A DNA stretch of 64,000 bases, from positions 1 to 64,000 of the forward strand of contig CAWELM010000015.1 of NCBI GenBank assembly GCA_963809815.1. The letters are read 5' to 3'. Positions 53,729 to 61,547 of the stretch are shown here, piece after piece; within the stretch, counting starts at the first letter, position 1; every line of letters begins with the position of its first letter. The stretch comes from CAVVJA01 sp963809815 (GTDB lineage: Bacteria; Actinomycetota; Actinomycetes; Mycobacteriales; Jatrophihabitantaceae). A program made the position numbers and the translations under genes. The notes beneath the pieces are model-generated. The model was given only the letters and a program-made list of their open reading frames with translations, had not been told where the DNA came from and made no database searches.

Positions 53729-54964
53729 TCATTCGCTGCGAAGCGCGTCGATGGGAGCCAGCCGTGCGGCCCGGCTCGCGGGGTAGACGCCGAAGATCAC
53801 GCCGATCGCGACGGCCACGACGATCGCGAGGGCAATGGCCGTCGGCGATATGGCGATCGGATTGTTGATCACATGGGGCAACACGATCGCACCGATGATG
53901 CCGATTGCCGCACCGAGGATCCCTCCGGCGAATCCCAATACCGATGCCTCGACGAGGAACTGCCGCCGGATTACCGCCGGCGGTGCGCCCAGCGCTTTTC
54001 GTAACCCGATTTCTCGAGTTCGCTCGGTGACGGACACCAGCATGATGTTCATGACGCCGATTCCGCCGACGAGCAAGGACAGCCCGGCCACACTGGCGAG
54101 CAAGATCGTCAGCGTCTTGCTCACTGAGGTGGCTGTGGTGATAAGCGACTGCTGACTGGTGATCGTAAAGTCGGCCTCCGTCGGCACGCTCGCGTGGTGG
54201 AGGCTCAACAGCTGGTTATCGGCCTCCTGGTACGCGGCCGACAGCACGGAGCTCGATCGGGCGGCGAGGTAGATCGATGACACCGAATTGCGAGTGCTCC
54301 CCCCGATGAGACGCGAGGCAGCGGTCGAAATCGGGACCAGGGCCTGGTCGTCGAGGTTGCTCGTCGAGTCAGAACCGGCCGAGTTGAGGACCCCGATGAC
54401 GGAGAACGGAATGCCGTTGATCGTGACCGACTGTCCAACCGGATCGCTTGCACCGAACAGTTCCTGCGCGGTTGTCGGGCCGAGCACGGTGACCGCCGCC
54501 GATTCGGCTTGATCTGCCGTCGACAAGAACCGGCCTTCCGTGACGGTTCGCGCTCGCACCGCGAGCCACTCGGGGGTCGTACCCACGACCGACGTCGTCC
54601 AGTTCGTCGAGCCGTACACCAGGCTCTCAGAGGTGTTCTTTACGGGCGCGACGCCCGCGACGTCAGGCGTCGCCACCGGCGAGCTCAGCGCGGCCGCGTC
54701 GGCGACGGTTAACGTCGACGCCGAGCCGAAGCCACCGCGCACACCGGTCGTGCTCGTGGCGCTGCCCGGCGACACGATCAGCAAATTGCTGCCGAGCGCG
54801 CTGATCTGTGAGCTCACCTTCTGCTGCGCACCCTCGCCGAGGCCGACCGTCATGACCACGCCGGCAATGCCGATGAGAATGCCCAGCATGGTGAGGGCGG
54901 AGCGCAGACGGTGCGATCGCACCGCATCCCAGCCCGTTCGCAGGGTCTCGAGCCAACCCATCAC
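53729..54964 (-). CDS. MacB/FtsX-type ABC transporter permease
   Basis: A 411-residue permease. The N-terminal helix (SALTMLGILIGIAGVVMTVG, residues 22-41) is followed by a large extracytoplasmic MacB_PCD domain (about 45-270). Three C-terminal helices form the FtsX domain, with GGIGVMNIMLVSVTERTREI and the ending YPASRAARLAPIDALRSE. It overlaps the ATPase stop by 4 bp. It works with the ATPase and an adaptor in export or mechanotransmission; the substrate is unknown. Confidence 0.93.
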   Translation of the reverse strand: MMGWLETLRTGWDAVRSHRLRSALTMLGILIGIAGVVMTVGLGEGAQQKVSSQISALGSNLLIVSPGSATSTTGVRGGFGSASTLTVADAAALSSPVATPDVAGVAPVKNTSESLVYGSTNWTTSVVGTTPEWLAVRARTVTEGRFLSTADQAESAAVTVLGPTTAQELFGASDPVGQSVTINGIPFSVIGVLNSAGSDSTSNLDDQALVPISTAASRLIGGSTRNSVSSIYLAARSSSVLSAAYQEADNQLLSLHHASVPTEADFTITSQQSLITTATSVSKTLTILLASVAGLSLLVGGIGVMNIMLVSVTERTREIGLRKALGAPPAVIRRQFLVEASVLGFAGGILGAAIGIIGAIVLPHVINNPIAISPTAIALAIVVAVAIGVIFGVYPASRAARLAPIDALRSE

Positions 54965-55866
54965 AGACCGCCGCTGTCCGAGCTGATCAGCCCGTCACGG
55001 AGCTGGATGATGCGTTGCGCCCGCGCGGCTACGTCAGGCTCGTGCGTGATCAGTACAACGGTCCGGCCCTGACCGTGAAGTGCGTCGAGCAGGTTGAGGA
55101 TGTCCTCCGTTGAAGCGGAATCGAGGTTTCCCGTAGGTTCGTCGGCCAGTATGAGAGCCGGATCGGTCACCAAGGCCCGGGCGACGGCAACCCGCTGCTG
55201 CTGGCCACCAGACAGCTCACCCGGGCGATGGTCAATCCGGTCGGCCAGGCCCACGCGCCCCAGCTGATCGACCGCCCGAGTTCGCCGCTCGGCGCGCCGC
55301 ACTCCGGCGTAAGCCAGTGGCAGCTCGACGTTGCGCCACGCCGACATCCCGGCGAGCAGATTGAACTGCTGGAAGACGAAACCGACCCTCCGATTGCGGA
55401 TCTCGGCGAGCTCGAACTCCGAAAGCCGGCCAACGTCATCCCCGGCGAGCAGGTAACGACCCGTCGTCGGCACGTCAAGGCAGCCGAGAATGTGCATGAG
55501 TGTCGACTTGCCCGAGCCGGACGGGCCCATGATTGCGACATACTCGCCCGACGCAATCGAGAGGGACACGTCGCGAAGTGCTTCGACGAATACCGAACCG
55601 GTGCTATAGGTCTTCGCCACGCCCTCCAGCTGGATGACGGGGTCGACGGTGACCGCGGGGATTGGCTCGGTTACTTCGGTCGGTACCTCCGGAAACCATT
55701 CCACGAAATCGCTGCGCGATTCCGCGGGGACCCCGGACCACCCCCCGGAATCGCTGCGCGATTCCGCGGGGACCCCGGATTCCTGTGTGATTTCGTAAGG
55801 ACCTTCCAATTGCACCCAAGGAAACTCCTGCGGAATTTCCTCGGGACTCCGCGAATCGGGCGGCAT
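54961..55866 (-). CDS. MacB-type ABC transporter ATPase with REP-encoded N-terminal extension
   Basis: A 301-residue protein. The ATPase core starts near residue 76 (VIQLEGVAKTYSTG). It has Walker A GPSGSGKST, the Q-loop FVFQQFNLL, signature LSGGQQQRVAVARAL, Walker B LILADEPTGNLDS and switch His in VLITHEP. Residues 1-75 are not part of the fold and come largely from REP-like repeat DNA, giving twice the peptide SGVPAESRSD. GGAGGGGG lies at good distance before ATG 55866 and there are 5 bp to the upstream adaptor, so this start is plausible. An internal start near the core is possible. Confidence 0.9.
   Translation of the reverse strand: MPPDSRSPEEIPQEFPWVQLEGPYEITQESGVPAESRSDSGGWSGVPAESRSDFVEWFPEVPTEVTEPIPAVTVDPVIQLEGVAKTYSTGSVFVEALRDVSLSIASGEYVAIMGPSGSGKSTLMHILGCLDVPTTGRYLLAGDDVGRLSEFELAEIRNRRVGFVFQQFNLLAGMSAWRNVELPLAYAGVRRAERRTRAVDQLGRVGLADRIDHRPGELSGGQQQRVAVARALVTDPALILADEPTGNLDSASTEDILNLLDALHGQGRTVVLITHEPDVAARAQRIIQLRDGLISSDSGGL
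55701..55861. repeat. REP-like repeats within the ATPase 5' coding region
   Basis: Two good copies are present. In 55745-55779, CGGAATCGC pairs perfectly with GCGATTCCG around TGC, followed by the palindrome CGGGGACCCCG. In 55701-55736, GAAATCGCTGCGCGATTCCG leads into the same CGGGGACCCCG. Two degenerate copies follow (about 55780-55808 and 55816-55861: TGTGATTTCGTAAGGACC, then GCGGAATTTCCTCGGGACTCCG). They belong to the same family as 7857-7912 and 30057-30245. Confidence 0.82.
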
Positions 55867-55871
55867 ACTGG

Positions 55872-57197
55872 TCAGCCCCCTCCGGTGCCGGGTGCCCCGC
55901 CGCCGAAGTTGCCGCCACCACCGCCGCCGAAGCCCCCGCCCCCGCCGCCGAAGCCCCCGCCGCCGAAGTTGCCGCCGCCGGGAAACTGGCGCGTCCCGCC
56001 GCTCGGACGGGCGCTCCGGCTCGCGCTGGACCCAGCACCGCCGTTCGATGTCGATGGGATCGCAACCTCGACCTGGTCGCCCTCGTTCAGTCCGGACGTG
56101 ATCTGGGTGCTTCCGCCGGATGACAAACCAACCTGGACCGGGTGGCTCACCTGCTTGCCGCCGGAGACCAGGTAGACGACCCGCTGTCCGTTGACCGTAT
56201 GCACTGCCGCGGTCGGAACGATCAGCACGTCGGACAGCTGCTTGTAGATCAACGACACGGTCGCCGTGTCGCCGGCATGCAACCCGGGCGGATTACCGGT
56301 GACCGAGATGACGACCGGGAACGTTGCTACGCCCGACGAGGTAGTGGCCATGACGCCGACCGATGAGATCGTTCCGTACGCCACGCTCGGCGAGCTGCCC
56401 GGGACGATCTGCGCCTGGTCGCCGTTGGCAATGAGCCCGACCCCCGTGGAGTCGACTGTCGCGTTGACGACCCAGGACGTGGTGCTGATGACGAGGAACT
56501 GATCGGTGGACGACGAGCTGGAGGAGTTCGACCCGCCGGACCCGGAGCCCCCGGCCCCACTTCCTGAGCCGCCGGTACCGCCTCCTGAGCCGCCGGTACC
56601 GCTACCTGAGCCGCCGGTACCGCTACCTGAGCCGCTGGATGAGCCACCGACCTGCTGGCCAACCGTGAGATTCACCTCGGCGACTACTCCGGCGATTGGC
56701 GACGTCAGTGTCGCCGCGGACATCGCCTGCTGGGCGGAGGTGACCTGGCCCTGCGCCGACGTCGCCGCTGCCGTGTCAGCCGCCAGTTGTGTGGAAGTGG
56801 TCGAACTATCTGCGTTGTCGGCGGCCACCTTGGCCTGCGCGGTGGCCAGGGTGGCCTGGGCCTGGGCGAGGTTGGCGGTGAGCGTCGCGGTGTCTATCGT
56901 CGCGAGTACTGTTCCCGCGCTCACTCGCTGTCCGGCGGTAGCCGCGACCCGCGTCACCTTGCCCGAAACGGTGAAGTTGACCGCGTCTTGCTGAGCCGGC
57001 GCGATCGTTCCCGTCGAGCTGATGCTTTGGCGGATCGTTCCCGTCGATGCGGCCACGAGACGATAGGTCGGATCGTTGGCACTCGAGCTGTCGGCGCTGC
57101 GTGCCCACCACACGGCACCCCCAGCGGCGAGCAGCACGACGACCGCGCTCACCACGACCCACCGACGTCTGGGGTAGCGCAAATGCAGCGCCCTCAT
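55872..57197 (-). CDS. Membrane-fusion (HlyD/MacA-type) efflux adaptor with Gly-rich insert and tail
   Basis: A 441-residue adaptor. The N-terminal membrane helix (RRWVVVSAVVVLLAAGGAVW, residues 11-30) is followed by lipoyl/barrel start ISSTGTIAPAQQDAVNFTVS, a short coiled coil with NLAQAQATLATAQAKVAAD, and lipoyl half TLTSPIAGVVAEVNLTVGQQ. A 45-residue Gly/Ser/Thr insert and a beta-barrel follow. The C-terminal tail (last about 35 residues) is Gly, Phe and Asn only, apart from the end. It is first in the operon adaptor-ATPase-permease-DUF5666-adaptor. Confidence 0.9.
   Translation of the reverse strand: MRALHLRYPRRRWVVVSAVVVLLAAGGAVWWARSADSSSANDPTYRLVAASTGTIRQSISSTGTIAPAQQDAVNFTVSGKVTRVAATAGQRVSAGTVLATIDTATLTANLAQAQATLATAQAKVAADNADSSTTSTQLAADTAAATSAQGQVTSAQQAMSAATLTSPIAGVVAEVNLTVGQQVGGSSSGSGSGTGGSGSGTGGSGGGTGGSGSGAGGSGSGGSNSSSSSSTDQFLVISTTSWVVNATVDSTGVGLIANGDQAQIVPGSSPSVAYGTISSVGVMATTSSGVATFPVVISVTGNPPGLHAGDTATVSLIYKQLSDVLIVPTAAVHTVNGQRVVYLVSGGKQVSHPVQVGLSSGGSTQITSGLNEGDQVEVAIPSTSNGGAGSSASRSARPSGGTRQFPGGGNFGGGGFGGGGGGFGGGGGGNFGGGAPGTGGG
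56563..56636. repeat. 21-bp tandem repeat in the adaptor insert
   Basis: CCTGAGCCGCCGGTACCGCY and its 21-bp repeats start at 56563, 56584 and 56605, with a partial unit at 56626. They encode a seven-residue Gly/Ser/Thr repeat (GSGTGGS) on the minus strand. The near-identity of units suggests recent expansion by slippage. Confidence 0.8.
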
Positions 57198-57345
57198 CCC
57201 TGCTGTCCGTCCATCTCGGCCGAGCCTGGTCGGCGGTTGGTCAGGACAGCCTCACGACAGGCTCAAGCCTGGATCAAGCGCAGCTGAGCGTTGCATAAGG
57301 CGGACTGCCCGCCGCCAAACGCCGAATCGACGTCGACGCCGGGCA

Positions 57346-58137
57346 CTAATGGAAGCGAGCATCCGTCACATGGGCTCGGAAGAACTCGCCGGCATCGTGG
57401 CGCTCGGTCCCCCACCACCATCCGGCTCGGAACTCGGACGGTATCGCGACGCCTTGGACGACCTGCTCGGCCTCGATTGACGCTCCGAACGGGTATCGAC
57501 CGTAGGCCGCTCCGTCCGGGTTGCCCCACCGGTCAAGCCGCACCTCGGCCATCTCGCCCTGGGGGCCGAGCCGGTAGCGCACGCTCTCCGCATCCGTGCC
57601 GATCCGCCAGGTTCCAACGGCCGTGTCGGGTTCCTCAGCTGCCGTCCACGTCGCGAGCCGGAACATCGTGGGCACGAATACGGTCTCGGTGGCAAGCCGC
57701 CCAGCCGCGCTGCGGGTGACGTCGTCGCCGCCGGCAGTAACCACCGGAATCAGCTTGAGCAGGCGCCACCTCATCTCTCCTGTGTCCCCAGTTAGTCGAT
57801 CGAACCCCGTGACCGGGAGCGTGAAAATGCGAGCCGTCGCCGCCCAGACGTACCCCGCCGAGGGCGCGATGACCTGCGTCGCGGTGAACGACCGCCACGC
57901 GCCGATGCGTATCTTGCCTCGCATAGTCAATGTCACCGAACGCCACAACGGCGTGCCGGGCGTAATCGCGTGGACAAGCCAGCGCCGTGCGGGCTCGGGC
58001 AGGTCCGCCACGGTCGATGGGTCAAACCCTGGCTGGCTCCGGCCGGGCGGCTCGGCCAGTCGGGCCCATTCCACGCGCAGTGCGCGCGCGGCTCGCGGAA
58101 CCGGCGGCTCGACCGCCGGGCGGCTCGGCTTCGGCAT
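57346..58137 (-). CDS. DUF6544-family protein
   Basis: A 263-residue soluble protein that resembles the DUF6544 family (ADLPEPARRWLVHAITPGTP, SVTLTMRGKIRIG, WSFTATQVIAP-like segment, and a final WWWGTERHDAGEFF region). It is beta-rich with repeated Arg-Trp pairs. The function is unknown. ATG 58137 follows AAAGGA. It is divergent from a nitroreductase gene; the intergenic DosR-box-like repeats could serve both. The family assignment is moderate. Confidence 0.7.
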   Translation of the reverse strand: MPKPSRPAVEPPVPRAARALRVEWARLAEPPGRSQPGFDPSTVADLPEPARRWLVHAITPGTPLWRSVTLTMRGKIRIGAWRSFTATQVIAPSAGYVWAATARIFTLPVTGFDRLTGDTGEMRWRLLKLIPVVTAGGDDVTRSAAGRLATETVFVPTMFRLATWTAAEEPDTAVGTWRIGTDAESVRYRLGPQGEMAEVRLDRWGNPDGAAYGRYPFGASIEAEQVVQGVAIPSEFRAGWWWGTERHDAGEFFRAHVTDARFH

Positions 58138-58222
58138 GAACGCGTCCTTTGGCCCCAATGTCGATCGACAACGCGACGTCACGTCCCGCCCAATCATCGA
58201 GCAGCCAGGTGTCGCGAGCATC

Positions 58223-58279
58223 AGGACTTAGGTCCTTATCGCCGCCGCCCGACTGCCTGGCGGACAGGACCTAAGCAAC
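58223..58279. promoter_or_regulatory. Paired DosR-box-like sites before the nitroreductase
   Basis: AGGACTTAGGTCCT (58223-58236) matches 11 of 14 core positions of the DosR/DevR box GGGACTWWAGTCCC. AGGACCTAAGCAAC (58266-58279) is a weaker second site. CTTAGGTCCT and AGGACCTAAG are perfect inverted repeats. The site centres are 43 bp apart, four helical turns. They end 36 bp before the nitroreductase ATG. Confidence 0.6.
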
Positions 58280-58315
58280 CTTGTTCCGCCTCCCGCGCAG
58301 ACGTGGGCTTAACGC

Positions 58316-59305
58316 ATGACGACCTCGACACATGCGATCCACGAGACGTTCCGCCGCGCGGTGGTGCGCGCCACCCTGGCGCCGTCGATCCACAACACCC
58401 AACCGTGGCGATTCGTGCTGCGCCCTGGGGTGCTTGACGTGTACGCCGATCGCAGTCGCCAGCTCCTCGTCCTCGATCCGACTGGTCGGCAACTGCACCT
58501 GAGCATCGGATGCGCCGCTTTCAACGCCCGGGTCTCGTTGGCGGCCTCCGGCACGAGCCCGGCGGTGCGTCGCTTGCCCGACCCGGCGCAGCCGATTCTC
58601 CTCGTTTCGATCGACGTCGGGGACGAGGCGGTGGATCGAGAGGTTGCGGCGCTGGATGCGGTGATCGGGTTGCGTCAGACCAACCGTCGTCGGTTCGCGT
58701 CGGGCGAGGTACCGCCGGAGGTGGTCAACACGTTGGTGTCCGCCGCCGAGCGCGAGAGCGCGATCCTGCATCCGGTCGATCTGGAGGACGACCGGATGGC
58801 TCTCGCTCGTCTCGTGCAGCGAGCAGATTCGCTCGAGATCTCAGATCCGGCGTATCGGGCCGAGTTGCGGGCCTGGACGACGACCGACCCAGATCGGCGC
58901 GATGGCGTCCGGGCCCTGGTGGTGCCCCACGTCGACGGGACTGCTGGGGACGACATCCCGATCCGCGACTTCGACAGTCAGGGCAAGGGTGGGCTGCCAC
59001 CGGAGACCCGTTCGGGGCGGGACCAATGCCTGCTGATCCTCGGCACCACCACCGACCGGCCCGAGGCGTGGCTGCGGGCCGGGGAGGCGCTGGAACGGGT
59101 GTGGCTGGAGGCCACCCGCGCCGGCTACGTCGCGAGCCTGTTTTCGCAACCGGTCGAGGTCGCGGCGGTTCGGGCTCAGCTGCGGAGCGATCTTCGCCTG
59201 AGCATGCAGCCGCACATGGTGCTCAGGGTCGGTCGGGCTCCGGTAACACCCGCGTCCCGGCGCCGGCACGTCGCCGACGTGTTGGACGACCGAACCACCG
59301 GCTAG
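58316..59305 (+). CDS. Acg-family nitroreductase-like protein, copy 1
   Basis: A 329-residue protein of the Acg (Rv2032/Rv3131-type) nitroreductase family typical of the mycobacterial DosR regulon. It shows ATLAPSIHNTQPWRFV, RQTNRRRFASGEVPPEVV, DPAYRAELRAWT, IPIRDFDSQGKG and GYVASLFSQPVEV. FMN is often degenerate or sequestered in this family and the catalytic role is unsettled. A paralogue of the same length is at 61548. It heads a unit with the DoxD-like gene 25 bp downstream. Confidence 0.88.
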   Translation: MTTSTHAIHETFRRAVVRATLAPSIHNTQPWRFVLRPGVLDVYADRSRQLLVLDPTGRQLHLSIGCAAFNARVSLAASGTSPAVRRLPDPAQPILLVSIDVGDEAVDREVAALDAVIGLRQTNRRRFASGEVPPEVVNTLVSAAERESAILHPVDLEDDRMALARLVQRADSLEISDPAYRAELRAWTTTDPDRRDGVRALVVPHVDGTAGDDIPIRDFDSQGKGGLPPETRSGRDQCLLILGTTTDRPEAWLRAGEALERVWLEATRAGYVASLFSQPVEVAAVRAQLRSDLRLSMQPHMVLRVGRAPVTPASRRRHVADVLDDRTTG

Positions 59306-59330
59306 CAAACCAATTCGAAAGGAGAGACAG

Positions 59331-59915
59331 ATGACAACGCAATCAACGATGACGCGGGCGGCGAGCCACTCAGTAGAGACCGGCGCGCCGAGGACTAACT
59401 CCGCGGCGGCGATATCCCTCGCCGTGCTGCGCGTGTCGATGGGATTCGTGTTCTTGTGGGCGTTCCTGGACAAGGCGTTCGGTCTGCACTACTCGACCCC
59501 GTCGTCGAAGGCGTGGATCCACGGCGGATCACCGACGAAGGGTTTTCTCACGTCGGTGGACGTGGGGCCGTTGCAGTCGTGGTTCCATTCGATCGCCGGC
59601 ACGTGGTGGGCGGATTGGCTGTTCATGCTCGGCCTGCTCGGCGTCGGCCTCACGCTGATTCTCGGCGTGCTGATGTACGCCGGCACCGCGGCCGGTGTCG
59701 CGCTGCTGGGCTTCATGTGGTTGGCCGAGTTTCCCCTCGCCCAGCACACCAGCGCCGGGGTGGCGAGCGGGTCGACGAACCTGTTCGCTGACTACCACTA
59801 CATCTACGCCGTCGTCCTCGTGGTGCTCGCCCTCACCGGTGCCGCGCAGACGTGGGGTCTGGGCCGGGGGTGGGCGGCGCAGCCGGTTATTCGTCGCCAC
59901 CCATGGTTGCGTTGA
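59331..59915 (+). CDS. DoxD/DoxX-like membrane protein
   Basis: A 194-residue protein with four membrane helices (about residues 30-48, 97-117, 120-137 and 158-176) resembling the TQO small subunit DoxD family. It shows VLRVSMGFVFLWAFLDKAFG and a W-F-x-G-S-type loop. GAAAGGAGAG precedes ATG 59331. It may link to quinone or thiol redox chemistry together with the adjacent flavoprotein. Its 3' end overlaps the convergent flavoprotein gene by 29 bp. Confidence 0.85.
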   Translation: MTTQSTMTRAASHSVETGAPRTNSAAAISLAVLRVSMGFVFLWAFLDKAFGLHYSTPSSKAWIHGGSPTKGFLTSVDVGPLQSWFHSIAGTWWADWLFMLGLLGVGLTLILGVLMYAGTAAGVALLGFMWLAEFPLAQHTSAGVASGSTNLFADYHYIYAVVLVVLALTGAAQTWGLGRGWAAQPVIRRHPWLR

Positions 59916-61017
59916 GTTCGGCCAGGTAAGGGCTGAGCTCCTCGGCAACGATCTTGTCGTCGACCGGCCACGGCGGGGTGCGAGTCACTTGGGCTCGCAC
60001 CCCCTCCCCGGCGATCAGATGCGCGGTCAGATACAGCGGCGGCCCGCCGGTCAGCAGCACGCCCCGGATGACCGGATGCAGCGGTGGCGGCTCCGGGCCG
60101 AGGCCGGCCAGGTGGACGATCGACGCGGCGGCGGTATCCGCCTGTTGCGCGCCCACGCCGCCGTGTTTGACCGGCAGGTGGGTCGCGTCGCCGGCGGCGT
60201 AGATCCGGCCGCCTCCTCCCGTCACCCGGCAGCGCTCGTCGACGCGGAGGAATCGGTCCAGGGCATCACCGGGAATACCGCGAACATTCGGCCCCGTAAT
60301 CGTCGGCACGGTCACGATCAGATCCGGACGCAGGTCACCAGCCGGCGTACGCAACAGCGGTCCCTCCTGATCCCGGAGCTCAGACCGGGTGTGCACGGTG
60401 ATCTTCGCGTTCGCCAGCACCTCGGTGACCGCGTCGCTGGCCTCGCGGCCGAACGCGGCCAGCGGCCGCAGTCCCGGCTCGCCCACGATGATCTCCGGCC
60501 TTGGGCCGTCGGTTTTGGTGGCCTGCGCAGCGGTGAGCAGCGCCAGTTCGTAGATCGGTAACGGCCAACTCGGCTCGGCCGGAGGGACGAACGCGATCCG
60601 GCTGATCTCGCCGGACCAGGTTTGTTCGAGCACTTCCCGATATGCGGGTGCGGTGCGATCGCTGAACACGAACACACCCTCCGGTGCCGGCAGCTGATGT
60701 CCACCGATCGCCAGCAGCAGCGCGTCGTAGCGGATCATTTCGCTACCGGCGTGCGCGATACGTTCAGCCCGGTCGACCCACTCGAAGCTCTCCCGAATCC
60801 ACCGGACCCCGGTGTCGGACACGATCCGAGCCACCGGGTAGCGCAGAACCAGTGCGGCGCCAAACGGCTCGAGGACGGAAAGCGGCCGATACACCAGCGT
60901 GTCCGACGCGCTCACCAAAGTGATGTCAAACTGATCACCCGCCAGCCGACGCAGCCGCAGCACCGCCTCCACACCGGCCACACCACCACCACAGACAACG
61001 ACTGAGAACCGGCTCAT
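59887..61017 (-). CDS. NAD(P)/FAD-dependent oxidoreductase, sulfide:quinone reductase-like
   Basis: A 376-residue flavoprotein with FAD motif VVVCGGGVAGVEAVLRL (residues 6-22), a central ALLLAIGGHQLPAPEGV segment and second FAD motif RIYAAGDATHLPVKHGGVGAQ near residue 280. The arrangement is that of sulfide:quinone reductase and type-II NADH dehydrogenase relatives. Redox cysteines of true sulfide:quinone reductases are not evident, so the substrate is open. It follows the small Cys-containing protein gene by 25 bp. Confidence 0.87.
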   Translation of the reverse strand: MSRFSVVVCGGGVAGVEAVLRLRRLAGDQFDITLVSASDTLVYRPLSVLEPFGAALVLRYPVARIVSDTGVRWIRESFEWVDRAERIAHAGSEMIRYDALLLAIGGHQLPAPEGVFVFSDRTAPAYREVLEQTWSGEISRIAFVPPAEPSWPLPIYELALLTAAQATKTDGPRPEIIVGEPGLRPLAAFGREASDAVTEVLANAKITVHTRSELRDQEGPLLRTPAGDLRPDLIVTVPTITGPNVRGIPGDALDRFLRVDERCRVTGGGGRIYAAGDATHLPVKHGGVGAQQADTAAASIVHLAGLGPEPPPLHPVIRGVLLTGGPPLYLTAHLIAGEGVRAQVTRTPPWPVDDKIVAEELSPYLAELNATMGGDE

Positions 61018-61042
61018 CGTGGTGTCATCCCCTGCCGAACGC

Positions 61043-61390
61043 TCACGTGCGCGCGTCGATCAGGCAGGTCGCCCCAGCCGCCCGAGTTCGCACGTCGGTC
61101 AGATGGCGAGTCAGGCCGGCCAGCAAGTCACAGTCCCCGAGAGGGATCGTGGCCCGCACCGTCCGACTTGGCTGGTCACCCAGCAGTCCGAAGACTGCCT
61201 CGAGCAAGTCGAGCCGCGCATCACGGGGCAGATGGCCAGGTGTCACCGCAAATTGCAGCGTTACGGACGCGGGGTCAGCAGCGATATCAGCGCTCGCTAG
61301 CGGCGTGCTGTCCGCCCAGACCACCACCCGTGAGCATTCGCACGCGTAATTCGGCTCGGAATCGATGTGTTGACAGGTCGTCGAGATCAT
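61043..61390 (-). CDS. Small conserved-looking protein with N-terminal Cys motif, unknown
   Basis: A 115-residue protein. The N-terminus has three Cys and a His (CQHIDSEPNYACECS), followed by an alpha/beta domain with VTLQFAVTPGHLPRDARLDL and TVRATIPLGDCDLLAGL. GGGGGAG precedes ATG 61390. It is probably cotranscribed with the flavoprotein. The Cys/His cluster could bind a metal; no family was recognised. Confidence 0.72.
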   Translation of the reverse strand: MISTTCQHIDSEPNYACECSRVVVWADSTPLASADIAADPASVTLQFAVTPGHLPRDARLDLLEAVFGLLGDQPSRTVRATIPLGDCDLLAGLTRHLTDVRTRAAGATCLIDART

Positions 61391-61476
61391 GAGACATCTC
61401 CCCCAGGGGACGCACCGTCGTCCATCATGCTCGTTATCGGGGCGTTTCTACATCGGTCCAGACGCCTGAATTACTC

Positions 61477-61490
61477 GGGACCTTTGACTC
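61477..61490. promoter_or_regulatory. DosR-box-like site before the second nitroreductase
   Basis: GGGACCTTTGACTC, preceded by CTC, matches 10 of 14 core DosR-box positions. It lies 58 bp before the ATG at 61548, a usual distance for DosR sites. A looser GGGAC...GTCC pair lies at about 61409-61424, near the divergent small-protein gene. Confidence 0.5.
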
Positions 61491-61547
61491 TGCTTGGCGA
61501 GCCGGTATCGGTCTCACGCTGGAGTCACTGGGAGCACCGGAGGACCG

